From: Cristatella mucedo
Lineage: Eukaryota > Bryozoa > Phylactolaemata > Cristatellidae
Length of the DNA: 64,000 bases
Assembly: GCA_009760855.2 (NCBI GenBank)
Contig: WPIO01000008.1
Location: 3,525,001-3,589,000, forward strand
Direction: 5' to 3'
The notes beneath the pieces were generated by a model that worked only from the letters and a program-made list of their open reading frames with translations, made no database searches and was not told the DNA's origin. Both the position numbers and the translations under genes were made by a program. This document shows, piece after piece, positions 20,733-30,960 of the stretch (position 1 is its first letter; the number at the start of each line of letters is the position of its first letter).

Positions 20733-21231
20733 TAGCCACAACTTCAGATATTACTGACTCCATGCTTGCGACTAGCGAAACGGCACTTAAATCATATATA
20801 GAGACTATCTTGTTAAATTAAGAATGACATCTTATGATGAACAACAAATCAATTCAGATATTTTAGTAATGACTGATACATCAGTTAAGAAATTCTACAT
20901 TGACGAATGTGACCCTGAAGCTCAAAGGATTATCTCTGCAGGACAAACAGAGGTAGTAGCAAGTCTAGAATCAAAGGTTAGATCTAAAGTTGATGCTCCT
21001 CTCGATAGCCCAGAAGAAATTGCAGAATATAAAACTTGGGTTGCAGTACAAGCTCCAACACTCTCAACACTTATCTCTGGAGTATCTGGAATTAAACCTG
21101 ATATCTCTGGAGTTGTTAAAGATGAATGATATGCAGTTCTACCAAGTATTACTGATAATATGATTGCAAAACAAAAATCAGCTGCAGCAGCTCTGGCAGC
21201 ACAAGCACAACCTGATCCAAGTGCTGTTTAA
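20733..21231 (+). pseudogene. unknown virus-element ORF, broken
   Basis: Downstream of an ATATAG motif at 20,721 the expected start reads ATA rather than ATG, followed by a 30-codon frame ending at a TAA. A second frame from ATG 20,824 (MTSYDEQQINSDILVMTDTS) runs to a stop at 21,129 and remains open beyond it to 21,231, with an alanine-rich end (KQKSAAAALAAQAQPDP). It contains repeated LSTLISGVSGIKPDISG. No family recognised. Confidence 0.45.
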
Positions 21232-21267
21232 TTAATTTAAATAAAAAATAAAAACAATATATAGAAA

Positions 21268-21666
21268 ATGGTTTCTGTTGAGACAAGAGGAACAGACTGT
21301 CTTAAAGAAATACAGGGCCAACAATATTCAAACTTTAAAATCTGTGTATATCCAATGGGTAGAATAGAAGACATCAGATCAACTTTGTTAGATGCTGCTA
21401 AACTATTATTAGAATATAAAGCACTAAGAATCAATCACTCTGAACCAGAAATAGCAAATATATTCACTAAAGTGAGAGATGGTTCAATCTTTGAAGAGTT
21501 CCTTAAAGATAAAAACTTAAAAATAGAAAAAGTAAATAGTATGAAGTCTGAAGCTTACTATAAAAAAATAGAACTAAATAAACAAATAAAGAAAGAAATA
21601 GATGCAGGAAAGAGTTGTGACCTACCTGAAGAATTGATTAAAGAGACTCTGGATTGGAAGATTTAA
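21268..21666 (+). CDS. unknown virus-element ORF, 132 codons, intact
   Basis: One of the few unbroken frames. ATG 21,268 lies right after TATATAGAAA. The product begins MVSVETRGTDCLKEIQGQQY and is lysine/glutamate-rich and probably helical in its second half. It ends 28 bases before the end of the convergent minus-strand fibre-like gene. No family recognised. Confidence 0.55.
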   Translation: MVSVETRGTDCLKEIQGQQYSNFKICVYPMGRIEDIRSTLLDAAKLLLEYKALRINHSEPEIANIFTKVRDGSIFEEFLKDKNLKIEKVNSMKSEAYYKKIELNKQIKKEIDAGKSCDLPEELIKETLDWKI

Positions 21667-21693
21667 GAACCATGAATTGGAACTCTCATTGGA

Positions 21694-22816
21694 CTATAAA
21701 TTGGATAAAAAAAGATCTAATGATCTTGATGGAGAATAGAGAACATTTGAAAGAAAACTAATTTCAAGACAATCAAAGAAACTTGGCATAGATGTACTAA
21801 ATTCACCAGAAACATCATCACTTATAGTAACATAAGGTGAAATGGATGTTACAGGATATGAAAACTCTAATTGAATGTTAAATCTTCCATCAGCTAGTTT
21901 ATTATAATTAATATAAATATTACTATGAAGAATTAAAGTATTATTTTCTATCAAATAATTTTTAAAATAGAAATTTATTATATTATTAGAGTTCCTTCTA
22001 AAATATTTTCGTTTTATACTTGTAATTAATATTTCTCTATCTATTTTGTTTTTGCTACTAAATAAATCAATATTTTTACATAGTGATCACTATAATAACT
22101 ATCAAGAATAATAGATGTTGTACCATCTGTTTTACTAACTATTATATAATTAAATATATCATTTTCATGAGTAGTATGGGATACATTAATATCACTAGGA
22201 TCTCTTGTCTAATTCTAAAACACTTATTTCTTTTTTCGAATATACTGGTTTTTATGCTAATATCTGATATTTTAGATAAAATAAAATTATTGTTTGTAGT
22301 AAAATAATTAAATCTTTGACTTGGAGCACCAATATTACCTACATTATTTACAGCTAAATTTCCAAAGTATCTAATAAAATCCATTTGAGAAAAACAATTT
22401 GAAATATATGGATTACTTTCACATTTTTTAAGTAAAGATTATTTAAAGCATTGTTAGAAATTGCATCCCTTTCTTGATAATTATCACTATTTTTAATAGC
22501 TGATAAACTATTTACAATTAAATTTCAATTTACTGTTTGTGTTCCATATTCATATGAATCAACTTTCGTATCAAGATAATTCTTGGTAGAAATATCATAT
22601 TTATTGATAGGATCTAACACACTAACATATTCTTTTTCTTTTACAGATAGATCACTTCTTATATGTTGATCTGAATCCTTTTTTAAATAATTGTTATCAG
22701 CAAATTCTGTATCATCTATTTCTAGACAATCAACTGTTTTTCCAATTTCGTTATTTTATTACCATCAAAATCCAAAGTTCTATCCATTTGTAATTCTTTT
22801 CTAGAAAGCATATTCA
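21694..22816 (-). pseudogene. tail-fibre-like protein 3, broken
   Basis: The minus-strand start is near 22,816 (MNMLSRKELQMDRTLDFDGN). Frames change near 22,745 and 22,430, with an in-frame stop near 22,530. A fibre-type repeat is visible (VLDPINKYDISTKNYLDTKV). The C-terminal part (21,694-21,954) is rich in beta-type residues and ends with SRSLDLFLSNL. It resembles repeats of phage tail fibres in which a DPxxxxDAxxKxYVD unit recurs, and probably served as an attachment or head-domain protein. No specific homologue can be named. Confidence 0.5.
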
Positions 22817-22895
22817 TTTTAATGTTATATAAACAGTCATTAATAAAACAGTGTTATATAAATCCTGTCATTAACAATTGTAATATATCTAATAG

Positions 22896-23790
22896 TTAGC
22901 CATTTTCATCTAGTATATAGTTTCCATATAATGTATATGGCATATCTGTATAAGGTAAAGGTAATATTGCACTATTTATAGAGTTTATTGGAAATGAAAT
23001 AGGAGTAAGAACTCTTTTATCGAGAACTTTTGTATCTGGATAGTATCCACTTTGATAAGTATCAAAATAATACCCAGCTTGTTCATAGGTTGTGCATAGA
23101 ACGAATAATCCTATTTCAATTATAATAGTATTACTATTTAAAACAGAAGTAATACTTGAATCAAGATTTCTATATTTGCTTAATTTAGAAAATTTATATT
23201 TTTCCACCATCTGTAGTAATATATTTTGCGAAAAACTTTACAACAGCAACATTTCCGTCGGATATTCTAATAAGATAAGCAAGATTAACACCATCATTAG
23301 GATTAACAGGATCATTTTTAATTCTGATAAAATTATTTTGCATATCTAGATTACCATTAACTACTCCACCATTTACACTAAGAAAGTTTGCATCCATATA
23401 CTTTTTATTAGGAACACTGTTACCACCTACACGAGCACCAATAGCACTAATACTACCATTTACAATTAAACTTCCGTTAATTGTTCCTCCTGTTTTACTC
23501 AAATTTAGTATCAGCATAATCTTTCGTTGCAGCATCGCTAGGATTTATAGGATTAGCAAGATCTATTATTCTATAATTATTCATATCAATATCTCCATCA
23601 GAAGAAGTTGATCTAGAAACCTTTGTAACAAAGTTCACATCTCTATACTTTCTATATACAGCATCTCCAGCATCAACAGGATCACCATAATTCTTTATAA
23701 GATTACCATTCATACTTAGATTTCCATTAAGTATATCACCAGTCTTTCTAATATGATTCTTTGCATTACTTCTTTTTTTCTGTAATCCAA
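22896..23790 (-). pseudogene. tail-fibre-like protein 2, broken
   Basis: At least three fibre repeats are visible: YGDPVDAGDAVYRKYRDVNF, LANPINPSDAATKDYADTKF and NDPVNPNDGVNLAYL, separated by glycine/asparagine spacers such as GGTINGSLIVNGS. Frameshifts fall near 23,500 and 23,205. The start codon seems lost: a TGTATAGAAAA motif near 23,790 is followed by GTTGG where ATGG is expected. The C-terminal part (22,896-23,210) looks globular, with YPDTKVLDKRVLTPISFP. Confidence 0.6.
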
Positions 23791-23811
23791 CTTTTCTATA
23801 CAATACTAACA

Positions 23812-24663
23812 AGAAAATCTATAAAAGTAATTCCACTTGAAACTGTAAACTTATCGATAGCATAAGTACATGTTCCATCAATATTAATGATTAATACTAT
23901 TGTACCACTAACACCATAAGTATTATCACTTGTTAACTATACATAAGAATTAGTTTTATCAGTTGCATAAATAATATTAGATGCCATACTAAAGTTAGGT
24001 AATACACCAGGGATAAATGTTTTGAGTTTAGTTGCATATGCAACAACTTTTGATGTTCCTGGCGCAATAATTGGAATGTCACCATGAGTAATCTGCTGAT
24101 ATGAAAATTCTCCTCCTTTTCTATTAACAGTAGTATTCAAACCTAACATATCAAGATAAAATATACTAGGATAAGTATTAGAACTTAATCCTAAATATCT
24201 AAATGCTACTTGTCTAGTATTATCAACATATTGTTTTGTTACAACATCAGAATCTTTTAAATTTATAATATTCTTTTTTCCCCATATCAATACTTGACAT
24301 TGCTTTACCTTGAAACACTTGTGTCATACTTTTTAGTAGTCCATGGTTTATTACTTGTAAGGTCTTAAATCTGAATAAACAGTTCCATCACCAGAATTAC
24401 CTGATATACCAATAGCATTCTTACAACTCAATTGTGATGTCATTTTTGCTCCACTCTTTGATAATAAAATACTTAGACTTGATGCTGTTGCTAATTCTCC
24501 TGCAGCATTACTAACAACACTACCACCAACATTTGAACTTAAGAACATAATCTAATCTTATTGCATCACCATCATTGACAGAAATTCCTAAATTAATTAT
24601 TCTATTATCATTTTCATTAAGATCAGTATAAGCATTTCCATTAATTTTTCTTACCTTTTCCAT
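23812..24663 (-). pseudogene. tail-fibre-like protein 1, broken
   Basis: Starts MEKVRKINGNAYTDLNENDN at 24,663, with a first repeat LGISVNDGDAIRLDYV. A frameshift near 24,545 leads into 24,351-24,548 (SILLSKSGAKMTSQLSCKNA) and a further break into 23,937-24,290 (LKDSDVVTKQYVDNTRQVAF). The C-terminal part (GVLPNFSMASNIIYATDKTN and onward) is beta-rich and ends with ITFIDFLVSIV. It is divergent from the gene starting at 24,675; only 11 bases separate the two start codons. Confidence 0.6.
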
Positions 24664-24674
24664 TACTTATAATA

Positions 24675-25340
24675 TATGAAGAATAAAAATGGTAAAGGAG
24701 TTGGTGAAGATATAAAAGAAGAAATTAGTACAACTAAAAAGTTGTATCAGGAAAAACAACTGCTACTGAAGTAGGTTCAAAAGCAATGACAAAAATAGCA
24801 CCAAAATTTGCCATGAGACATCCCTTACAAGCATCAGAAAAGATAGCAAATATAGTTCCTTAAGTTTTACAATCATTTAAAGTGATTGGAGTGGCAACTA
24901 AAGTATTTGGAAGATTTCTATCAGGTGTAACTGAAATAGTCGATCTTGGTTTGTTTATTAAAGAGACTGTTGATTATATTAGTTCCGGTAAGTATGGACA
25001 GGTGTTCCGGAAGACAATGACAGAGAAAAAAGGACTGCAAAAAATGGTTGCTTCACTAGAATTAGGTTACTATATAAATGAAATACTATCAGAAGCAGAA
25101 AAGTCAAATAGTAATTGGTATTTGGATCCTAATAAATTTGTATCTGAGATGTTTGGTGTAGAAGTGTCATGGTCTGCTGAGCAGTTAGATCCTATAGCAT
25201 GGGAAAAGGACTTTCATGAAATGGAAGGAGGATTTATCCCAACAATTCCAGAAATAATAGCAAGTATAGCAAGTGTAATTGGAGCAGTTGGATTAGGAGT
25301 TTCAATTGCAGTCACTATTGCTGGTCTAATAAAAAGATAA
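24675..25340 (+). pseudogene. protein with C-terminal hydrophobic helix, lightly broken
   Basis: ATG 24,675 begins MKNKNGKGVGEDIKEEIST. A frameshift near 24,742 and a stop near 24,860 precede an open part at 24,882-25,340. The last 30 residues (IASIASVIGAVGLGVSIAVT and onward) form a clear membrane or fusion-type helix before LIKR. A membrane-active or minor capsid role is possible but is inference only. Confidence 0.5.
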
Positions 25341-25350
25341 TAGATGAAAC

Positions 25351-26368
25351 AATGTTCACTTCTAAAGCCCCACCTATGAACACACATGAACAAAGAATGA
25401 ATGCTCTTAGTCTGTAAAGTGGGAGATTAAATAATGCTATTACTGATATTCATAATATGATAGACTTATTAGATAGGGGAATTGATATTGATTTGAGTCG
25501 AAAAGTACAAAATTCAGAAGTCAAAAATAGATTGGACTATCTTAATCAAGAAAAAACTTATAGAAAACGGAGGAGTCAATTATTCACCAGAACTAAAAAA
25601 TAGTATTAAGAAAATAGGGAGTGGTACTGTTGCTGCTCGAAAAACTTGTGTCTATAAAGCAGAGTCAGCAATGCTTTTATCAAATCTATTTGCACAAGGT
25701 AAGAGTCAAGAAGAAATAAACAGAGAAGTACTAAAATTAAGAGATAATAATAATAATAATAATAATTCACTTGATAAAGCGCCCTCAGAGAACTTAATCT
25801 CTCTCTAGGCGCTTTACATTTGCTGCAAAGTGAAATGCAATTGAATGGTAAGTAAAATCATGCTTGAAAAACAAACAAAATAAATAATATGGTTACGGGT
25901 GACATACACAGGGTCAGCATGCGAATGTGGTTAGTGGCAGCATGCACAGTGTCAGCACGCATAAGCACATCAAGGGCAAATCACAGGGACCCGCTAAATG
26001 CTGTCCTAAATGGGTGTTTTTAGGTTCCTTTTAAATGTGGTCAGGTCGGGGGATGTTCTGACGCAGGTCGGGAGGGAGTTTCAGGCTGCGGGATGTTTGT
26101 ACGAGGTATTTCTAGACTGTTGGATTCCGAAAAGCGGGTGGTACGATGCTTGGCCTGATGGGGTAGTATATCTGAAAGAGAGGCTGGAGCCATAGAATGA
26201 AGGGACCTAAAAGTGAGCGACAAAACCTTGAAGTCAATCCGCTAGTTGACTGGTAGCCAGTGCAGGTCGGCGAGAAGTGGAGTAATGTGGCAACTGCGAC
26301 GCTCACGACAGACAAGTCTAGCTACCGATATGAGTTAAAGCGCAGATGTTGCAACTAATAGTCCGTAT
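25351..26368 (+). pseudogene. unknown virus-element protein, split by a LINE
   Basis: A frame beginning near MFTSKAPPMNTHEQRMNALS contains a stop near 25,416, then DIHNMIDLLDRGIDIDLSRK. After a frameshift near 25,560 it continues as NGGVNYSPELKNSIKKIGSG to EVLKLRDN at 25,744, where a LINE enters. On the far side (26,329-26,368) a short frame of basic residues ends at TAA and could be the lost C-terminus. No family recognised. Confidence 0.45.
25745..26328 (-). mobile_element. LINE family 1 3' fragment, nested in the virus element
   Basis: The (TAA)n tail at 25,746-25,766 is followed by the hairpin (GCGCCCTCAGAGAACTTAAT), 3' UTR and the C-terminal coding region (SLHSMAPASLSDILPHQAKH) on the minus strand, ending near the ARLVCRER region. 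It is 5' truncated. Confidence 0.92.
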
Positions 26369-26378
26369 ATTTAACGAT

Positions 26379-27045
<667 letters not shown>

Positions 27046-27094
27046 TTTTTATATAATTTTTTCGAAGTCTTTAAAATAGTTTAATTTATATAGA

Positions 27095-27837
27095 ATGAGT
27101 TATCATGAAGATAAATTAACTCTGTAAGAACACCAACTAAAGCAAATACATAACTCTAAAGAACCTATTTCTATAAGATTAAAACATGAAGACCTATCTG
27201 GTATTGTTCCTATACTTGTTAAAATGACTCAAGTAAAAAGAATAGAAAAAGTAGAAGCAGTGGTGTTGGATTGCAATTTAATCTCAGTCTTAAGCAACTA
27301 AAACAAAATAGAAGTCGGCAGTGGAATGGTCTATTTTAACAATGAACTATCAGGTGGAAGAGAATTTAATTTGAAACTTTCTAATAGAGTAAAATTAGAA
27401 TTTGTTCCTGGTGGGTCAATCAATAATATTGGATGTTATTCATATGATGGGCCAGGAACAAAGTTCACTCAAAGAATGAATGAAGGATATGATGGGGCTA
27501 ATAAGTGAGACAGATCTTCTTTGGTCCACGATCATACACACACCGAGACATCTTCTATGTCTGGGCAAAAACGAACAGAGATACAAATTTGTCTGATCTT
27601 GTTCTCGCAGAGTCTGCAGCTCGTATTGCTCTTGATCCATGGCAGCTTCCTTATGTACGTGATGATGCGAAAACCGTTGCATTGGTCATGGCAGCAAAAG
27701 CAAAATTAGGACTTGGCATTGGTGGTATGCTTAATGATTCATTTGCTACTGATTTCCTAAAAGATGAAGCTAGTAATCCTGCAAGTTTGAATAAGATAGA
27801 AAATTATGCTAGTGGCATAGTTGATAGAATGTTATAA
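27095..27837 (+). pseudogene. phospholipase A2-domain virion-type protein, broken
   Basis: ATG 27,095 follows TATATAG. The frame has TAA stops near 27,125 and 27,299 and a TGA at 27,506-27,508. It encodes LSGIVPILVKMTQVKRIEKV, then a PLA2 core: calcium-loop YDGPGT at 27,443-27,460, RMNEGYDGANK, and the catalytic His-Asp pair in LVHDHTHTE (27,527-27,532). The tail continues in another frame at 27,505-27,837 (ALVMAAKAKLGLGIGGML). This is the loop and HD arrangement of parvovirus-type PLA2, which lets particles breach membranes on entry and is also seen in adintovirus-like elements. Role here is by analogy. Confidence 0.75.
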
Positions 27838-27976
27838 ATTACTAGAAAAAAGATATATAAAATTAAAAAATAAGCTAATTTTTGTTTTGTTTATTGTTTT
27901 TGTTTGTATATGTAATACTCAGCAGGATTGAATTCACCTCGTTTAACAAAATTATAAACTTTAACTTGGTCTAGTT

Positions 27977-28392
27977 TCAATCTAAAATTAGTCTTTCTTC
28001 AGAATTATAAGTATCTTTAGTTACATATCCACCATCAAGAATACCTGCAATAGCAAAGTCATTACCAAGTTTTTGAATTACTTCAGCAATACTACTAAAC
28101 TTCATTTGTTTGTTATTTTGATCAAAGAATATACTTGGTTTAGTGCCAAATGGAAATCCTATTCCAATAGTTGAACGACTAGACATATCATATCCACTGT
28201 ATTCAAGTTTCATGCTTGCTCGATTAGCAATATCTTCTAATGCAGGTCTAATATCTTCACTGATATAGATCCATGCATTGAAGTAAGGTTTAGAATCTTT
28301 AGTAATTTTCTCTTTAATATGAACATAAGCTGGTTTTCCTTTGGGAATTACAACAGAAGAATTTTCAAGTACTACGAATTTTTATTATTCAT
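27977..28392 (-). pseudogene. unknown virus-element protein, one frameshift
   Basis: The minus-strand ATG at 28,392 lies right after TGTATAGAA. A one-base shift near 28,378 interrupts the first residues. The remaining open part includes SSVVIPKGKPAYVHIKEKIT, PYFNAWIYISEDIRPALEDI and, from 28,213, SGYDMSSRSTIGIGFPFGTK. Compact alpha/beta composition; no family recognised. Confidence 0.5.
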
Positions 28393-28404
28393 TTCTATAC
28401 AAGG

Positions 28405-28830
28405 AAAAGAAAATGTTTAAATTAAATTAATAATTCCATTGTCGATCCAAAATCTTATTCTTGCATTAGTTTTAGAAAGATTAGGCATCTTCTTCCGCAA
28501 TCTGTTTGATTGTATTCTTGTAGCATAAATGTCTGTCTGAAAGCTTGGTGTAACTCCAAAATAATGTATTCCTTCAGGCATTCGTTGAGCACCAAATGAA
28601 TCAAAGTAGAAACATTGTTTACCTTCTTTTTTTCAATGCTACCCAGTGATATATTGCTCGATCTGATTCTCCTGTATTACAAATAAGACGTTCACTATCT
28701 AATGGTTTTGTTAGTTCATCTCTTGCAAATACTCCTCTAAAGTCCTTTGTATCTAATTCTTTTATATAATTATTTATTTCTAGATCTGTTAACGGTGTTG
28801 ATTTTATTATTTTTTTTTAGTTTGTCAATA
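28405..28830 (-). pseudogene. adenain-like cysteine protease, broken
   Basis: On the minus strand, TDLEINNYIKELDTKDFRGV with GVFARDEL (28,715-28,735) precedes ICNTGESDRAIYHWVAL, whose HW (28,643-28,648) is the expected catalytic-histidine site. After a frameshift near 28,630 comes CFYFDSFGAQ (28,591-28,605), the conserved acidic-residue region. This pattern matches adenovirus-type C5 proteases, a hallmark of Polintons and adintoviruses that matures the virion. I could not see the usual C-terminal CGxxC catalytic cysteine; the end reads SNRLRKKMPNLSKTNARI. The upstream side is cut by a LINE fragment. Confidence 0.72.
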
Positions 28831-28879
28831 GTCTTTTTAAGTTCTGCAAGTATTTGTTGTTTATCTTCTACACAAGAAC

Positions 28880-29262
28880 CAGGTCTCAGACACGAGAAGG
28901 ATCACCTGTGGAGTTCCTCAAGGGTCTGGACTCGGTCCCTTGCTGTTCTCCATTTATACTCAACCTCTGGGAAAAGTGATTAAGGCCCATGGAATAGGAT
29001 ATCAGATCTATGCTGACGATGCTCAGTTGTGTTTGTCATTCAAACCGTCGGAATCTGCTGCAGCAACTGAGAAACTGAATGCTTGCCTTGCCGATATTTG
29101 ATCCTGGATGTCGGAAAACTTCCTGAAATTAAATGATGATAAAACCGAACTGCTGCTCATAGGACACCCTAAGCGTGTTGCTGGATTAAAAGGCTTTGCT
29201 GTTCTAATAGATGATGCTATTGTGCGACCATCACCACGTGCTCGAAATTTAGGTGTATTAAA
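28880..29262 (+). mobile_element. LINE family 2 internal fragment
   Basis: An RT core piece reads [50 protein letters not shown] and ARNLGVL, with one stop near 29,101. It corresponds to about 45,240-45,610 of the family 2 LINE. It lacks both 5' and 3' ends, so it is not a normal target-primed insertion as seen today. It separates the protease gene from the next ORF. Confidence 0.88.
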
Positions 29263-29556
29263 TTTAGCAAAGATATAAGAACCAATATCGATAATTAAAC
29301 TATTAACATTTAACCATACATGAGTAGTAGCAAGTTCTTGATCTCTGAAAATGCTTAAACCTCTTTCTATTTGTATATCACATTTATCCTTCAACAAATC
29401 TCTAGCACTTAGACATGCAATTAAACAAGACCCAACAAATTTTCTTTCTACACAAAGATTCAGCAATAACATCTAAAACTGTTTTAACATTATCATCTAA
29501 TTTTTGTAGAGATATATTATAATTCTCTATAAAAGTAGATTCCTTTGATTCTGGCA
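29263..29556 (-). pseudogene. possible Cys-His-Asp (transglutaminase-like) protein, truncated
   Basis: The minus-strand ATG at 29,556 (MPESKESTFIENYNISLQKL) follows a TATAC-type motif. A frameshift near 29,470 leads into KFVGSCLIACLSARDLLKDK, THVWLNVNSLIIDIGSYIF, then the LINE fragment. The order GSC (29,425-29,433), HVW (29,314-29,322) and IIDIG (29,281-29,295) resembles transglutaminase/papain-like folds in which Cys, His and Asp form a triad. This is pattern inference only. Confidence 0.4.
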
Positions 29557-29590
29557 TTATAGTATATAAAATTTATGTTTAAAATATTTA

Positions 29591-29740
29591 AGAAAACATA
29601 AGACAAAAGTCTTAGTGTTGGAGGAAAAGATCACTCCCAGAATCACTATTTCTATTTGAAAACTGCAAATTCGAAAGATAGTGTGCATTAGTAGTTTGAA
29701 AAAAATAAAAATGGTCAGGGAGGGTACTTTTCCTACAACA
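29591..29740. repeat. right terminal inverted repeat
   Basis: Ends GTACTTTTCCTACAACA at 29,740, followed by the target duplication TGCCG. The inner limit is where similarity to 15,480 fades into AT-rich sequence. Confidence 0.92.
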
Positions 29741-29954
29741 TGCCGCTGCAGTATGTAGCCTTAAGAGCTGTCAACCCATGTTAACACTTATTATCACTAT
29801 CCGTAAGTGTGGTAAGATAGGCTTTCAGTACTTGCCCTAAAAACTGCGACTCACAACTTGCTCACCTGTACGTCACCTTCTCTATCTGCAAGGCGCCATA
29901 TCGAATGTTATATAAATATTATTATTATTATGATTCGCTCAACGTGCTGCCCTT

Positions 29955-30110
29955 AACCCGGGTCTCGGCCCTGGGGTGAGGCACTCGCTCTTCACTCCGG
30001 GGTCGTCGTTTCGAGTCCTGCCGTGTTCGGTTTCTTACCGACCGCTTAAAGAGGTGTTGAGAGCCGTGAAGTTTAGTCTGACGCTATATAAAAGAAGCTT
30101 TGGAATCAGC
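29955..30110 (+). mobile_element. possible third SINE family (C), tRNA-like head
   Basis: The head includes CCTGGGGTGAGGCACTCGC and a B-box-like CGTTTCGAGTCCTGCC, then a body with GGTTTCTTACCGACC and a tail CGCTATATAAAAGAAGC. Immediately to its left (29,880-29,932) is an ATT-rich tail of another element. Only one copy is recognised in the window. Confidence 0.45.
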
Positions 30111-30231
30111 TGAACGTCTTTACTTTACTCGTCTCTGTCCCGTCTTCATTATTTTACATTTTTGTATTGTACGATTTTTGATAACCGCTACCAATTGTAC
30201 GCCAGCAATGCCGGCCAGTCCAACGTTTAAG

Positions 30232-30398
30232 TTTAGCTATGATGGCTCAATAGGTACGATGCTTGCTATATGCGTCCTCGGGTCCGACGTCAAGGGTTCG
30301 ACTCCTGCGGCTGGCAATTCCTTATTGCCGCTGCATGCGGTGGTGATAGCGGTCAGGGCTCTTCGGGCTCTGTACAAAAAGATGCTATTAACGAAGCT
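30232..30398 (+). mobile_element. SINE family A copy
   Basis: Shows the head GATGGCTCAATAGG, B box AGGGTTCGACTCC, the GCAATTCCTTATTGCC inverted repeat, GGTGGTGATAGC and the tail ending TGTACAAAAAGATGC. It is diverged from the 11,082 copy but the element order is the same. Confidence 0.7.
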
Positions 30399-30629
30399 TG
30401 TAAAAAATGAGCAAGGCCTACCCAAGTACCGAAGAACCGAAGTTACTTTCGGCCACTCTTCACTTTGTCATTCTCATCCACGTTACATGACCAAGTGGTA
30501 ACCAAGAAAATGAACAATTACATCAATTTGTCACATGTTTCTAGAAAATTTGAATTGAAGCTGAGAGCTTATCATTTTACTGGACCTGCTCTGCTTACAG
30601 TTTACAATGGCATAATTACACTCGATAAT

Positions 30630-30960
30630 GCCATAAAGACTATGTGGATGTTACGCAGGGGGCAAGTTTTGTATGGCGCATATGCAGCCTAAGCAGCTTT
30701 CGGTACGAATTCGGTATCCACCAGACTCCATCTCATGCAACAAAGAGAAAGTGAGAAGCATTGCTGAATCGGGAGAGGCAGCTGAGGTAGTGAGTAGCAT
30801 GGAAGTAGCAGTTTAGGATGGCTGTAACGGATATGCAATATTCGGCATCAGGAGAGTAATTGTCGTTGCCTAAGAATTGTGGAAGCGAGTTCCACAGTCT
30901 AGGTCCAGCTGATCAAAAGCTTGTGTTGCTAAAGGCCCTTAAGCTAAGTAAAGGAGGCCC
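30630..30960 (-). mobile_element. LINE family 2 3' UTR fragment
   Basis: Nearly the same as 8,566-8,900, starting GCCATAAAGACTATGTGGAT. It forms the left edge of DHDH locus copy B. Confidence 0.6.
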
